DNA of 64,000 bases from Cellulomonas telluris (lineage in GTDB: Bacteria > Actinomycetota > Actinomycetes > Actinomycetales > Cellulomonadaceae). The notes below the pieces were generated by a model that worked only from the letters and a program-made list of their open reading frames with translations, did not search any database and had not been told where the DNA came from. Position numbers and translations under genes: made by a program. The DNA is taken from contig NZ_QXFN01000003.1 of NCBI RefSeq assembly GCF_004886325.1, positions 620,001 to 684,000 on the forward strand. Direction: 5' to 3'. This document shows, piece by piece, positions 8,583 to 17,771 of the stretch. Position 1 is the stretch's first letter, and each line of letters opens with the position of its first letter.

Positions 8583-9812
8583 TCACACCGCGTCGGCGTC
8601 CGCAGCGGTCCGTGCCGCGTCGAGCCCGACCTCCAGGTCGGCCCACAGGTCGTCGACGTCCTCGATGCCGACGCTCATCCGCACGAGGTCCTCGGGCACC
8701 GTGAGCGACTCGGTGGCGAAGCGGCGGCGCCGTTCCAGCATCGACTCGACGCCGCCGAGGCTCGTGGCGGGCACCCACAGGCGCACGGCCGCGACGAGCG
8801 CGTCCGCACCGGCGGTGCCGCCCACGGGCCGCACCCCCAGCACCGAGCCGTAGCCGTCCATCTGCGCGCTCGCGCGGGCGTGGCCGGGGTCGTCCGGCAG
8901 GCTCGGGTGGCGCACCTCGACGACCGCGGGGTGCGCCGACAGGCGGCGCGCCAGCTCGGCGGCGTTCTGCTGCGCCCGCTCGACCCGCAGCGCCAGCGTC
9001 CGCAGGCCGCGCAGCGCGAGCCAGACCTCGAACGGGCCGGCGATCGCGCCGTGGTTCGTGCGGTGCGCGACGAGCCGCGCGTGCAGGTCGGGGTCGTCCG
9101 TCACCACGGCGCCCAGGACGACGTCCGAGTGCCCGGCGAGGTACTTCGTCACCGAGTGCACGACCAGGTCGGCGCCGAGCGCCAGCGGACGCTGCACCAG
9201 CGGTGTCGCGAACGTGTTGTCGACGGCGACGCGCGTGCCCACCTCGTGGGCGGCCGCGACGAGCGCGGCGACGTCCGCGACCTCGAGCATCGGGTTCGTC
9301 GGCGACTCCAGCCACAGCAGGTCCGCCGCAGGCACGTCCTGCCCGCCGCGGACGGCCGCGACGACCGCGTCGGTGTCCGCCACGTCCACGAGCTCGACCG
9401 TGAGCGAGCCGCGGTCCGCGAGCTCGCGCAGCAGCACGAGGGTCACCTGGTAGGCGTGCCGGGGCACCACGACGCGTCCGCCGACGGGCACGAGCGCGAG
9501 GACGGCGGCGATCGCGGCCATGCCCGACGCGAGCACGACGGCCGGCGGCCCGTCGGTCGGGAGCCCGGCCTCGGCGTGACCGGCCCGCTCGAGCGTCGCG
9601 AGCGCCTGCTCGAACGGCTCCCAGGTGGGCGTGCTCGACCGGCCGTACAGGTGCTCGCCGGCGACCGGGACGCCCTGCGAGACGAACGTGGAGGAGAGCA
9701 CCACCGGCTCGTTCACGGGCGCACCCGGGGTGCGGTCCGGACGCCCGGCGCTGACGGCCAGCGTGCCGGGGGAGAGGCGGGCGGGGTGCGACGGGCTGTG
9801 CGGACGGTCCAC
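8583..9812 (-). CDS. metB: Cystathionine gamma-synthase-family PLP enzyme
   Basis: Trans-sulfuration enzyme of the Cys/Met-metabolism PLP family, 409 residues, cytoplasmic and normally tetrameric. Visible signatures are the phosphate-binding region [12 protein letters not shown], the aspartate that contacts the cofactor ring in AVDNTFATP, and the PLP lysine in [12 protein letters not shown]. The family includes cystathionine gamma-synthase, gamma-lyase and O-acetylhomoserine sulfhydrylase, which are hard to separate by eye, so metB is a best guess. The GTG start is preceded at six bases by TACCCT, implying a leaderless mRNA; the frame extends upstream without homology. It is divergent from ddl. 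Confidence 0.85.
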   Translation of the reverse strand: MDRPHSPSHPARLSPGTLAVSAGRPDRTPGAPVNEPVVLSSTFVSQGVPVAGEHLYGRSSTPTWEPFEQALATLERAGHAEAGLPTDGPPAVVLASGMAAIAAVLALVPVGGRVVVPRHAYQVTLVLLRELADRGSLTVELVDVADTDAVVAAVRGGQDVPAADLLWLESPTNPMLEVADVAALVAAAHEVGTRVAVDNTFATPLVQRPLALGADLVVHSVTKYLAGHSDVVLGAVVTDDPDLHARLVAHRTNHGAIAGPFEVWLALRGLRTLALRVERAQQNAAELARRLSAHPAVVEVRHPSLPDDPGHARASAQMDGYGSVLGVRPVGGTAGADALVAAVRLWVPATSLGGVESMLERRRRFATESLTVPEDLVRMSVGIEDVDDLWADLEVGLDAARTAADADAV

Positions 9813-9886
9813 CCGGGCAGGGTAGCCCGCGCGGCGCGGCCGCCCGCGCCGCCGCCTGCGCCGGCGCCCGGTAGGGTCGGGCGGCG
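9813..9886. promoter_or_regulatory. Divergent promoter region, PLP enzyme gene and ddl
   Basis: Minus strand: TACCCT (9819-9824) ends six bases before the GTG of the PLP enzyme. Plus strand: TAGGGT (9872-9877) lies nine bases before the ddl ATG. Both look like -10 elements of very short or absent leaders; no riboswitch-like structure fits in this 74-base gap. Confidence 0.4.
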
Positions 9887-11050
9887 ATGGACGCCACGAC
9901 CGCACCCAGCACCGACGCCCCGGCCAGCGGCCACCCCGACGGGGGGGCCCGACCGCGGGTGATGGTCCTCTTCGGCGGCCGCTCCGGAGAGCACGCCATC
10001 TCCTGCGCGACCGCGGGCGGCGTCCTGCGGGCGCTGGACCGCGACCGCTACGACGTCGTCGCCGTCGGCATCACACCGGACGGGCAGTGGGTGCTCGCGG
10101 ACGACGACCCCGCGCGCTGGGTCATCGAGGACGGCCGCCTGCCCCGTGTCGAGGACACCGCGACCCGGGTCCTGCTGCCGCAGGGCACCGTCGAGCGGGA
10201 CGTGCAGGTCGTCGAGAGCGGGCGGCTCGCGCGCACGCTCGGGGTGGTCGACGTCGTGTTCCCGCTGCTGCACGGGCCGTTCGGCGAGGACGGCACGCTC
10301 CAGGGTCTCCTCGAGCTCGCCGACGTGCGGTACGTCGGCTCCGGGGTGCTCGCGTCGGCGGTGGGCATGGACAAGCACATGATGAAGCTCGTCCTCGCCG
10401 GGTCCGGGCTGCGCGTCGGGCCGTTCCGGGTGCTGCCCGCCGGCGCCGGCCCCGACGCGGCGACGCTCGACGCGCTCGTCGCGGACCTGGGCCTGCCGCT
10501 GTTCGTCAAGCCGGCCCGCGCCGGGTCGAGCCTCGGCATCACGCGCGTCGACCGGCGGGACCAGCTCGAGGAGGCCGTCGCCGAGGCCCGGCGGCACGAC
10601 CCCAAGGTCGTCGTCGAGACGGCGCTCGTGGGACGCGAGGTGGAGTGCGGCGTCCTCGGGGGGCGGGACGGGGCCCCGGCGCGCGCCTCGCTGCCCGGTG
10701 AGGTCGTCGTCACCGACGACCGGCACACGTTCTACGACTTCGAGGCGAAGTACCTCGACGAGGCCGGCGTGACGCTGTCCTGCCCCGCCGACCTGCCCGA
10801 GGACGTGACGGACCGCGTCCGTGAGGTCGCCGTTCGGGCTTTCGACGCCGTCGGGTGCGAGGGCCTCGCACGCGTCGACGTGTTCGTCACGCCCGACGAC
10901 GAGGTCGTCGTCAACGAGATCAACACCATGCCCGGCTTCACGCCGTACTCCATGTACCCGCGCATGTGGGAGGCGACGGGCATGAGCTACCCCGAGCTGG
11001 TCGACGAGCTCGTCGGGCTCGCGCTCGCGCGCCCCACCGGTCTGCGCTGA
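9887..11050 (+). CDS. ddl: D-alanine--D-alanine ligase
   Basis: ATP-grasp ligase that joins two D-alanines for the peptidoglycan stem peptide. The 387-residue length is typical of actinobacterial Ddl. Signatures include VLFGGRSGEHAISC at the N-terminus, HGPFGEDGTLQG in the first substrate loop, KPARAGSSLGI in the ATP-grasp region and the metal-binding VNEINTMPGFT near the C-terminus. The ATG start gives a 25-residue disordered extension before the first strand; a later GTG would remove it, so the start is moderately certain. Together with murA it supplies cell-wall precursors. Confidence 0.95.
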   Translation: MDATTAPSTDAPASGHPDGGARPRVMVLFGGRSGEHAISCATAGGVLRALDRDRYDVVAVGITPDGQWVLADDDPARWVIEDGRLPRVEDTATRVLLPQGTVERDVQVVESGRLARTLGVVDVVFPLLHGPFGEDGTLQGLLELADVRYVGSGVLASAVGMDKHMMKLVLAGSGLRVGPFRVLPAGAGPDAATLDALVADLGLPLFVKPARAGSSLGITRVDRRDQLEEAVAEARRHDPKVVVETALVGREVECGVLGGRDGAPARASLPGEVVVTDDRHTFYDFEAKYLDEAGVTLSCPADLPEDVTDRVREVAVRAFDAVGCEGLARVDVFVTPDDEVVVNEINTMPGFTPYSMYPRMWEATGMSYPELVDELVGLALARPTGLR

Positions 11051-11096
11051 CAGAGGGGCCCGGCGTCGTCCGCGGGCGGGCGGAGGGCCGCAGCGG

Positions 11097-11564
11097 TCAG
11101 AGGCAGGTGCGCTCCTGCTCGGTGAGCGCGACCGCCGGTCCGAGCAGGTCGACGAACGACGTCGTGCTGAACGCCGTCACCGCCTCCGGGACGAGCACCT
11201 CGACGGCGGGCACCCGCCCGTACGTCGTGAAGCGCCAGTCGCCGGACTCCTCCACGACGACCCAGTCGATCGTCGGGCCGTTCGGCGTGCTCACCGACTG
11301 GCAGCGCTCCGTGGTCGGTCCGAGCGGCTCGACCCCGCAGCGCAGCACGACGGCGGCGTCGGGACGGCCCCAGGCCGTCGTCGCCTGCGCGTCCGTCTTC
11401 AGGCGCGGCAGGGCGTCCGACAGCTGCTGGGGCAGCGCGAGCACCACGGACGCGCAGACGGGGTCGGTCGCGTGCGGGGCGGCGTCGACCGCGACGACCG
11501 GGGCGCAGGCCGTCAGGGCCAGGAGCGCCGCGGCGGCGAGGGGCAGGGCGCGGCGGGGTGACAC
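11097..11564 (-). CDS. DUF3515 lipoprotein
   Basis: Predicted secreted lipoprotein of 155 residues. The N-terminus is a signal peptide with a lipobox-like ALTAC ending at Cys20, so the mature protein should be lipid-anchored outside the membrane. The remaining sequence, with conserved-looking cysteines (CASVV, LRCGV, ERCQS), matches the actinobacterial DUF3515 family, which sits between ddl and thiL in many actinobacteria. The function is unknown. The GTG start is preceded at six bases by TACCGT, suggesting a leaderless transcript. It is convergent with ddl. Confidence 0.82.
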   Translation of the reverse strand: MSPRRALPLAAAALLALTACAPVVAVDAAPHATDPVCASVVLALPQQLSDALPRLKTDAQATTAWGRPDAAVVLRCGVEPLGPTTERCQSVSTPNGPTIDWVVVEESGDWRFTTYGRVPAVEVLVPEAVTAFSTTSFVDLLGPAVALTEQERTCL

Positions 11565-11641
11565 GTCCCCACGGTACCCGGCGGCGCGCGGGCTCCCGGG
11601 CGCCGGTGCGACCGCGCCGGCGGAGCGTCTAGCGTGTGCGG

Positions 11642-12619
11642 GTGCCCGCCGAGAGTCCCCGCGTCCGTGACCTCGCCGAGCAGGACCTGCTCGACCGGAT
11701 CTTCCCGCACCTGCCCGTCGGGTCGCGCACCCTCGTGCCGCCGGGGGACGACGCGGCCGTCGTGACCGCCCCCGACGGGCGCGTCGTCGTCACGTGCGAC
11801 GTGCTCGTCGAGGACGTGCACTTCCGGCGCGCCTGGTCCAGCGGCGACGACGTCGGCCGACGCGCGGCCATGCAGAACCTCGCCGACGTCGCCGCGATGG
11901 GGGCGCGACCCACCGCCCTCGTCGTGGGGCTGGTCGTCCCCGGGGACACCCCGGTGAGCTGGGTCGAGGGCCTGGCGCGGGGCCTGGGTGCGGCGTGCCG
12001 GCCGCTCGACGTCGGCGTCGTCGGTGGCGACCTGTCCTCGGGGCCGGTGCTGGTCGTGTCCGTGACCGCCCACGGCGACCTCGAGGGCCGGCCGGCCGTC
12101 CGGCGCACGGGGGCCCGGCCGGGCGACGTCGTCGCGCTCGCGGGGCGCTGCGGGTGGTCGGGGGCGGGGTGGGCGCTGCTCAAGGCGGGCCGCGCGGACG
12201 TCGACGCGGAGGTCGTCGCGGCGTACCTCGCGCCCGAGCCGCCCGTGGCGGCCGGACCCGCGGCGGCGCGCGCGGGCGCGACCGCGATGCTCGACCTCTC
12301 CGACGGGCTGCTGCGCGACGGGCGCCGCCTCGCGCGCGCCAGCGGTGTGACGCTCGACCTGGGGGCGCTCGCCGACGTGCTGGCGGACGACGCGGCCCGG
12401 CTGCGACCGGTCGCCGCCGCGCTGAACGTGCCCGTGGAGGACTGGCTGCTCGCCGGCGGGGAGGACCACGGCCTGCTCGCGACGTTCCCGCCGGGGGCGG
12501 CGCTGCCGGACGGCTTCCGGCCGCTCGGCGTGGTCCGCGAGCGGTCGGAGGAGCTCGTCCTGGTGGACGGCCGACCGCCGCGCACCGGCTCGCCCGGGTG
12601 GGACCACTTCGGGGCGTGA
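11642..12619 (+). CDS. thiL: Thiamine-monophosphate kinase
   Basis: Phosphorylates thiamine monophosphate to the active cofactor thiamine diphosphate. This 325-residue AIR-synthase-fold protein shows the ATP/Mg-binding PPGDDAAVV loop near residue 37, CDVLVEDVHF, the NLADVAAMGARP motif and a second Asp-rich site MLDLSDGLLRDG. The GTG at 11642 is preferred over one six bases earlier because TAGCGT lies exactly six bases upstream of it, fitting a leaderless mRNA. It is divergent from the DUF3515 gene and convergent with a GNAT gene. Confidence 0.93.
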   Translation: MPAESPRVRDLAEQDLLDRIFPHLPVGSRTLVPPGDDAAVVTAPDGRVVVTCDVLVEDVHFRRAWSSGDDVGRRAAMQNLADVAAMGARPTALVVGLVVPGDTPVSWVEGLARGLGAACRPLDVGVVGGDLSSGPVLVVSVTAHGDLEGRPAVRRTGARPGDVVALAGRCGWSGAGWALLKAGRADVDAEVVAAYLAPEPPVAAGPAAARAGATAMLDLSDGLLRDGRRLARASGVTLDLGALADVLADDAARLRPVAAALNVPVEDWLLAGGEDHGLLATFPPGAALPDGFRPLGVVRERSEELVLVDGRPPRTGSPGWDHFGA

Positions 12620-12626
12620 GCCCGCC

Positions 12627-12644
12627 CCGGGCCGGCCGGCCCGG
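12627..12644. terminator. Palindromic hairpin between convergent thiL and GNAT genes
   Basis: Perfect 18-base GC-only palindrome (CCGGGCCGG plus complement) seven bases after the thiL stop and before the 3' end of the opposite-strand gene; a plausible bidirectional terminator. Confidence 0.4.
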
Positions 12645-12660
12645 TCGGCGGCCGGCGCGG

Positions 12661-13185
12661 TCAGCCGCGGCGGTAGCGGATCTCGAGGAGCTGGGCGCCG
12701 CCGACGTCGTCGAGACGCTCGACGCCGTCCGGCTGGAAGCCGTGGCGCCGGTAGAAGTGCCGCGCGCGCTCGTTCTTCGCGAGCACCCACAGGGTCAGGG
12801 GCGTCTGCTCGCCGACCTCCGCGACGAGGGTGCGGATGAGCTCGCGCGCGACACCGCTGCCCCACGTGCCGGGGTCGAGGTAGATCGAGTAGATCTCGCG
12901 CTCGCCGCGGCGCGCGTCCTCGTCGCGGGACGGGCCGTAGGACGCGAACCCGAGCAGCCGGTCGCCCGACTGGGCCACGAGGGTGCGGACGCGGTCCTCG
13001 GGGCCCGCCTCGAGCAGCTCGCGCCAGCGGTGGGCGCGCTGCTCGCTGTCGAGGGAGCTGAGGTAGTCGTCGGGCACGATCCCGGCGTAGGCCTCCTGCC
13101 AGGAGCGCACGTGCACGTCGGCGATGGCGGCGGCGTCGTCGGGCGTGGCGGGGCGGATGAGGACCTCGTCGATCGGCTCGACCAT
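12661..13185 (-). CDS. GNAT-family N-acetyltransferase
   Basis: Predicted acetyl-CoA-dependent acyltransferase of 174 residues. The GNAT fold is visible from IRPATPDDAAAIADVH at the N-terminus through the acetyl-CoA loop region GTWGSGVARELI to the C-terminal ERARHFYRRHGF. The WQEAYAGIVPDDYL segment is typical of small-molecule GNATs of unknown substrate. The ATG was chosen because the fold begins eight residues later; the frame upstream runs into the rpmB terminator. It is downstream of rpmB on the same strand, but a strong hairpin separates them. Confidence 0.85.
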   Translation of the reverse strand: MVEPIDEVLIRPATPDDAAAIADVHVRSWQEAYAGIVPDDYLSSLDSEQRAHRWRELLEAGPEDRVRTLVAQSGDRLLGFASYGPSRDEDARRGEREIYSIYLDPGTWGSGVARELIRTLVAEVGEQTPLTLWVLAKNERARHFYRRHGFQPDGVERLDDVGGAQLLEIRYRRG

Positions 13186-13247
13186 GGGGTCAGCGTGCCA
13201 CACGGCCGAGGGGCGGCACAGGCGTACGGGGTGTTCCGGGCGCAGCA

Positions 13248-13281
13248 CGAGGGCCCGTGAGCGGTTGCTCACGGGCCCTCG
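13248..13281. terminator. Strong hairpin terminator downstream of rpmB
   Basis: A 15-base perfect inverted repeat (CGAGGGCCCGTGAGC and its complement) with a four-base loop GGTT. It lies between the 3' end of rpmB and the start of the GNAT gene on the minus strand, so it should end rpmB transcripts and would also work in the other direction. Confidence 0.7.
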
Positions 13282-13297
13282 TCACGGTTCCTGCGGG

Positions 13298-13319
13298 CGG
13301 ACGCCCCGTGGGGCGTCCG
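13298..13319. terminator. Second hairpin immediately after rpmB
   Basis: Ten-base inverted repeat (CGGACGCCCC / GGGGCGTCCG) with a two-base loop, nine bases beyond the rpmB stop. With the larger hairpin 16 bases further on it forms a tandem terminator. Confidence 0.5.
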
Positions 13320-13328
13320 TGCACGACC

Positions 13329-13520
13329 TCAGACGGCGCGCTGGACCTTGCCGGCCTTGAGGCACGAGGTGCACACGTTGAGGCGCTTCGGGGTACCCGC
13401 CACGACGACGCGGACCCGCTGGATGTTCGGGTTCCAGCGGCGCTTCGTGCGCACGTGCGAGTGCGAGATGCTGTGCCCGAAGCTCGGGCCCTTGGCGCAG
13501 ACGTCGCAGTTGGCAGCCAC
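13329..13520 (-). CDS. rpmB: 50S ribosomal protein L28
   Basis: Structural protein of the large ribosomal subunit, 63 residues. It starts AANCDVCAKGPSFG and keeps two Cys pairs (CDVC and CTSC), the zinc-binding form of L28. The GTG start follows an AGGAGAAG ribosome-binding site. It is transcribed alone on the minus strand, divergent from the DAK2 gene, and is followed by tandem hairpins. Zinc-type L28 genes are sometimes under Zur control; I saw no clear Zur box, so none is claimed. Confidence 0.97.
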   Translation of the reverse strand: MAANCDVCAKGPSFGHSISHSHVRTKRRWNPNIQRVRVVVAGTPKRLNVCTSCLKAGKVQRAV

Positions 13521-13693
13521 GATCTTCTCCTGGTTCTGGTCTGTCCCGGACCGGCGCGCGGCCCGGTTCGTGCACGACCCGCGCACACGGCCTCGGCCGG
13601 GCCCGTCATCCGCCTGGGATGACCGGCCTCGACCGCACGACGGTGCGTCGGGAAGTCGGTGGGGATGCCGGACGGGGTCCGGGCAACCGGACA

Positions 13694-13723
13694 AGGCTAG
13701 CCCACAGTTGGGGTGGCGCCCAA
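13694..13723 (-). promoter_or_regulatory. Possible rpmB promoter in the 327-base divergent gap
   Basis: On the minus strand TTGGGC and TAGCCT are separated by 18 bases, about 170 bases upstream of the L28 start. The rest of the 13521-13847 gap holds the rpmB leader and the start region of the DAK2 gene; I see no gene in it. Confidence 0.35.
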
Positions 13724-13847
13724 ATGTGGGCGGTGTGAGGCACAGTGCTCCGGTGCTCGGCACCGTGGATGCGTCGGGCCGGTGCGGTCCCTGGGCGGCA
13801 CGATCGGGGCGGGCGTCACGCGGGCGCCGGTCGACGGAAGGGTGCGG

Positions 13848-15452
13848 ATGAGGGTGCTGGGGGCGGACGGCGCGCGCGACGGCGGCGACCGTCCGGCGGA
13901 CGGTGGTGCCCAGGGGCTGGGCGACGTCGCGGTCCTGCGTGCGTGGGCGGCCGGTGCGCAGGCGGCGTCCGCCGCCACCCGCGCGCGGGTCGACGCCGTG
14001 AACGTGTTCCCGGTCCCCGACGCCGACACCGGCTCGAACGTCCACCGCACGCTGGCCGGCGGGGGCGAGGCCGTCGCCGGGCTGCCCGCCGATGCCGACG
14101 CCGCACGGGTGGCGCGCGCGTTCGCCGCCGGCGCGGCCGAGTCGGCCCGGGGCAGCTCGGGGGTGATCGTCAGCCAGTGGCTCGGCGGGCTCGCCGCGGC
14201 GGTCGGGGCGGCCGCGGACCTGCCCGCGGCGCTCGCCCGGGCGGCGACCGCCGCGCGCTCCGCCGTCCCGGACCCGCAGGAGGGCACCGTCCTGACCGTC
14301 GCGCGGGACGTCGCCGACCACGCGGGCACCGCGACGACGGCGGGTGCGACGCCGGCCGACGCGCTCGCGGCGGCCACCGCGGCCGCACGGGCCGACCTGG
14401 GCCGGGTCAGCGCCTGCCACGACGTCCTGCGCGCCGCCCGCGTCGTGGACGCCGGGGCGTGCGCGCTGCTCGTCCTGCTCGACGCGCTCACGCACGCGCT
14501 GCGCACCGGGTGCGCCGCGCAGCCCGACGACCTCGACCTCTCGTGGCTGCCCGAGACCGGCCCGTCGGCCCTCCCCGACGACGCGCACGGGCACGGCGGG
14601 AGCGGGGCGTTCGAGGTCCTGCTGCAGGTCCCGTCGAGCCCGGTGGACGGCGGGACCGCGGCCACCGCGCCCGCCGTCGGTGCCGCGGGGCTCGCGGACG
14701 CCCTGCGCGGCGTGGGCGACGCCGTCGCGGTCGCGGAGGTCGGGGGGCGTCTGCACGCGCACGTCCACACGGACGACCCCGCGGCGGCGCTCGCGCTCGT
14801 GGCGCCCGGGGTGCGTGAGCAGGTCGTGGTCCGGGCGGTGGACCTCGGGCCCGACGGGGGACCGGGGATCGTGGTGCTGACGCCGTCGCCCGGGCTGGCG
14901 GGCTGGTACGCGACGGCCGGGGCGGTGACGCTCGTCGTCGCGCCGGGCGCGGCGGTTCCCGGCGCGCAGGTGCGGCGCGCGGTGACGGACGCGGGAAGCG
15001 GTCCGGTGCTGGTGCTCGACGCGGCCGGGGCGGGGCTGGACGAGCGTGCGCTCGCGCGACGGGGCGGTACGGCCACGGCAGCTCAGCCCCCGGTGGCGGT
15101 GCTCGACGGGGCACCGGACGGCGTCGCCGTCGTCGCGTGCCTCGCCGTGCTCGCCGCCGCCCCCGGGGCGGGCGAGGCCGCCGCGCGGGCCGCCACGCAC
15201 CGGCTGCGACACCGGCTCCTGCCCGCCTCGGGCGACGACGCCGGGTCGTCGGCGGCGCTCGTGCGCGCAGCGGTCGACCAGCTCGCGGCGGCCGGGGACG
15301 AGCCGCAGGCGGTGACCCTGGTGCACGGCGGCGACGTCCCGGCCCCGGTCGTGGAGGCCGTGACGGAGGCGGTGCGGGCGGCGCGGCCCGAGCTCGAGGT
15401 GGTCGTCGTCGGCCCGGCCGGGGACCCCGGCTGGTGGGTCGGGGTGGACTGA
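13848..15452 (+). CDS. DAK2-domain protein, fatty acid kinase FakA-like
   Basis: The 534-residue protein has an N-terminal DAK2 (dihydroxyacetone-kinase L) domain with the Mg-ATP loop NVFPVPDADTGSN and the ARGSSGVI motif, followed by the FakA-type middle and C-terminal regions (HVHTDDP). Family members act with a DegV-like FakB to phosphorylate fatty acids; no fakB is in the window, and the domain is also found in proteins of unproven function. The ATG with GGAAGG upstream was preferred to the longer frame. Its position between rpmB and recG is conserved in actinobacteria, which supports the family call. Confidence 0.87.
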   Translation: MRVLGADGARDGGDRPADGGAQGLGDVAVLRAWAAGAQAASAATRARVDAVNVFPVPDADTGSNVHRTLAGGGEAVAGLPADADAARVARAFAAGAAESARGSSGVIVSQWLGGLAAAVGAAADLPAALARAATAARSAVPDPQEGTVLTVARDVADHAGTATTAGATPADALAAATAAARADLGRVSACHDVLRAARVVDAGACALLVLLDALTHALRTGCAAQPDDLDLSWLPETGPSALPDDAHGHGGSGAFEVLLQVPSSPVDGGTAATAPAVGAAGLADALRGVGDAVAVAEVGGRLHAHVHTDDPAAALALVAPGVREQVVVRAVDLGPDGGPGIVVLTPSPGLAGWYATAGAVTLVVAPGAAVPGAQVRRAVTDAGSGPVLVLDAAGAGLDERALARRGGTATAAQPPVAVLDGAPDGVAVVACLAVLAAAPGAGEAAARAATHRLRHRLLPASGDDAGSSAALVRAAVDQLAAAGDEPQAVTLVHGGDVPAPVVEAVTEAVRAARPELEVVVVGPAGDPGWWVGVD

Positions 15453-15472
15453 GCGACGGACCGGCCGGGACA

Positions 15473-15499
15473 GGACGAGAGGTGAGGGGACGAGAGGTG
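15473..15499 (+). repeat. Short tandem direct repeat before recG
   Basis: GGACGAGAGGTG occurs twice with a 15-base period. The second copy supplies the GAGGTGG that serves as the recG ribosome-binding site, so the duplication may be neutral or may present two binding sites. Confidence 0.45.
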
Positions 15500-15507
15500 G
15501 GGCGCGG

Positions 15508-17757
15508 ATGCTGACGACGGACCCGCTGGCGGTGCCGCTCGCGCGCGCGACGAACCCGCGCACGGGCAAGGCGCTCGGCAAGCTCGGGCTCGAGACGGCC
15601 GAGGACCTGCTGCGGCACTACCCGCGCCGGTACGCCGAGCCGGGGACCCTCACCGACGTCTCCCGCCTCGCGGTCGGCGAGCACGTGACGGTGGTGGCGG
15701 AGGTCCTGCGGACGTCCCTGCGCACGACGTCGCAGGGCAAGGGCCTGCTCCAGTCGACGATCACGGACGGGACCAGCCGGCTCGAGCTCACGTTCTTCGC
15801 GACGCACAAGCGCAAGCTCGAGTGGCGCGAGAGCCAGCTGCGCACCGGGCGGCGCGGGCTGTTCACGGGGGTCGTCTCGCTGTACCGGGGGACCCTGCAG
15901 CTCATGCACCCCGAGTGCCGCCTCTTCGGCGCCGAGGACGACGCGCACGACGAGGAGGAGGCGCTGCTCGACGCGAGCCGCCCGATCCCCGTCTACCCGG
16001 CGTTCGCGGGCTTCGAGTCGTGGAAGGTCGCGCAGGCCGTGCGCACGGTGCTCGACCCGCTGCGCGAGGAGGACGTGCCCGACCCGGTGCCGGCGGACCT
16101 GCGCGCCGCGCACGGCCTGCCGACGCTGCTCGAGGCGCTGCGGCTGGTGCACCTGCCGGCCGACGAGCAGGACTGGCGCCGCGGCCGGGACCGGCTCCGC
16201 TACGAGGAGGCGCTCGTGCTGCAGGCCGAGCTCGCCCGGCGTCGCGCCCGCACCGCACGCGAGGAGGCGGTCGCGCGACCCCGGCGGAGCGGCGGCCTGC
16301 TCGACGCGTTCGACGCGCGGCTGCCGTTCGAGCTCACGGCAGGGCAGCGCACCGTCGGCGAGGAGATCGCCGCCGAGCTCGCGGCCCCGCGGCCCATGCA
16401 GCGCCTGCTGCAGGGCGAGGTGGGCTCGGGCAAGACGGTGGTGGCGCTGCGCGCCATGCTCCAGGTCGTCGACGCCGGCGGGCAGGCGGCACTGCTGGCA
16501 CCGACGGAGGTGCTCGCCGCGCAGCACGCGCGGACCCTGCGCAACCTGCTCGGCGACCTCGCCGACGGGGGCTTCCTGGGCGGTGCCGAGGACGCCACCC
16601 GCGTCGCGCTGCTGACCGGCTCCCTGCCGGCGGCGGCCCGGCGTGAGGCCCTGCTCGACGCCGCGAGCGGCCGCGCGGGGATCGTCGTGGGCACCCACGC
16701 GCTGCTGTCCGAGCACGTGCAGCTCGCCGACCTGGGGCTCGTGGTCGTCGACGAGCAGCACCGGTTCGGCGTCGAGCAGCGCGACGCGTTGCGCGCCAAG
16801 GCGGCACGCACACCGCACACGCTGGTCATGACCGCGACACCCATCCCGCGCACCGTCGCCATGACCGTGTTCGGCGACCTCGAGACGTCGGTGCTCGACC
16901 AGGTGCCCGCGGGGCGCCAGGGCATCACGACGCACGCCGTCCCGGCGGACAACCCGCGGTGGACCGACCGCACCTGGCAGCGGGTGCGCGAGGAGGTCGA
17001 CCGCGGCGGGCGGGCCTACGTGGTGTGCGCCCGCATCGACGCGGACGACGCCCCGGCCGGGGGCGCTCCCGCCCCGGACGACGAGGGCACCGACCTGCTC
17101 GCCGCGGCACAGGACACGGTGGGGGGCACCGCACCGCGCCGTCCGCTGCGCGCCGTCACGGAGGTGGTCGAGGAGCTGCGCGGACGACCCGAGCTCGCGG
17201 GTGTCGAGGTGGGGCTGCTGCACGGCCGCATGACGCCGGACGAGAAGGACCGCGCGTTCGCGGCGTTCGCGTCCGGGGCCGCGCCCGTGCTCGTCTCGAC
17301 GACCGTGATCGAGGTCGGCGTCGACGTGCCGGAGGCCACCGTCATGGTCGTGCTGGACGCCGACCGGTTCGGGATCTCCCAGCTGCACCAGCTGCGGGGG
17401 CGCGTGGGCCGCGGCACCCGGCCGGGCCTGTGCCTGCTCGTCAGCGCCGCGGAGCCCGGCACGGATGCGCACGCGCGGCTCGAGACGCTCGCCGCCACGA
17501 CCGACGGCTTCGCGCTGGCGGCCCTGGACCTCGAGCTGCGGCACGAGGGCGACGTGCTGGGCGCCGCCCAGCACGGCCGCGGGAGCTCGCTGCGCCTGCT
17601 GCGCGTCACGCGCGACGCCGACGTGATCGACCGCGCCCGCACCGACGCGCGGGCGCTCGTCGACGCGGACCCCGAGCTCGGCACGTGGCCGGCGCTGCAG
17701 GACGCGATCGCCCGCTCGCTCGCGGGCGAGCGGGAGGAGTACCTGGACCGCGCGTGA
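15508..17757 (+). CDS. recG: ATP-dependent DNA helicase RecG
   Basis: Branched-DNA translocase that regresses stalled replication forks and processes Holliday junctions. The 749-residue protein has the N-terminal wedge/OB domain, then superfamily 2 motifs: Walker A GEVGSGKT, Walker B VVVDEQHRFG, motif III TATPIPRT, and helicase-C motifs including STTVIEVGVDVP and QLRGRVGRG. It is a little longer than E. coli RecG because of an insertion around residues 510-535 (rich in Gly, Ala, Pro and Asp) between strands of the helicase-C domain. The ATG start follows GAGGTGG at normal spacing. The ABC transporter genes follow immediately. Confidence 0.96.
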   Translation: MLTTDPLAVPLARATNPRTGKALGKLGLETAEDLLRHYPRRYAEPGTLTDVSRLAVGEHVTVVAEVLRTSLRTTSQGKGLLQSTITDGTSRLELTFFATHKRKLEWRESQLRTGRRGLFTGVVSLYRGTLQLMHPECRLFGAEDDAHDEEEALLDASRPIPVYPAFAGFESWKVAQAVRTVLDPLREEDVPDPVPADLRAAHGLPTLLEALRLVHLPADEQDWRRGRDRLRYEEALVLQAELARRRARTAREEAVARPRRSGGLLDAFDARLPFELTAGQRTVGEEIAAELAAPRPMQRLLQGEVGSGKTVVALRAMLQVVDAGGQAALLAPTEVLAAQHARTLRNLLGDLADGGFLGGAEDATRVALLTGSLPAAARREALLDAASGRAGIVVGTHALLSEHVQLADLGLVVVDEQHRFGVEQRDALRAKAARTPHTLVMTATPIPRTVAMTVFGDLETSVLDQVPAGRQGITTHAVPADNPRWTDRTWQRVREEVDRGGRAYVVCARIDADDAPAGGAPAPDDEGTDLLAAAQDTVGGTAPRRPLRAVTEVVEELRGRPELAGVEVGLLHGRMTPDEKDRAFAAFASGAAPVLVSTTVIEVGVDVPEATVMVVLDADRFGISQLHQLRGRVGRGTRPGLCLLVSAAEPGTDAHARLETLAATTDGFALAALDLELRHEGDVLGAAQHGRGSSLRLLRVTRDADVIDRARTDARALVDADPELGTWPALQDAIARSLAGEREEYLDRA

Positions 17758-17758
17758 C

Positions 17759-17771
17759 TACCCTGACCGCC
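17759..17771 (+). promoter_or_regulatory. Predicted -10 element for the ABC ATPase gene
   Basis: TACCCT spans the recG stop and ends seven bases before the ATG at 17772, suggesting an internal leaderless start. It favours this ATG over a GTG that overlaps recG. Confidence 0.35.

Noticed and set aside
9813-9886. SAM or cobalamin riboswitch upstream of the metB-like gene
   Set aside because: The gap is only 74 bases and appears to hold two leaderless promoters.
14488-17574. 1028-codon minus-strand frame opposite the DAK2 gene and recG
   Set aside because: Shadow of recG; low-complexity Arg/Pro composition.
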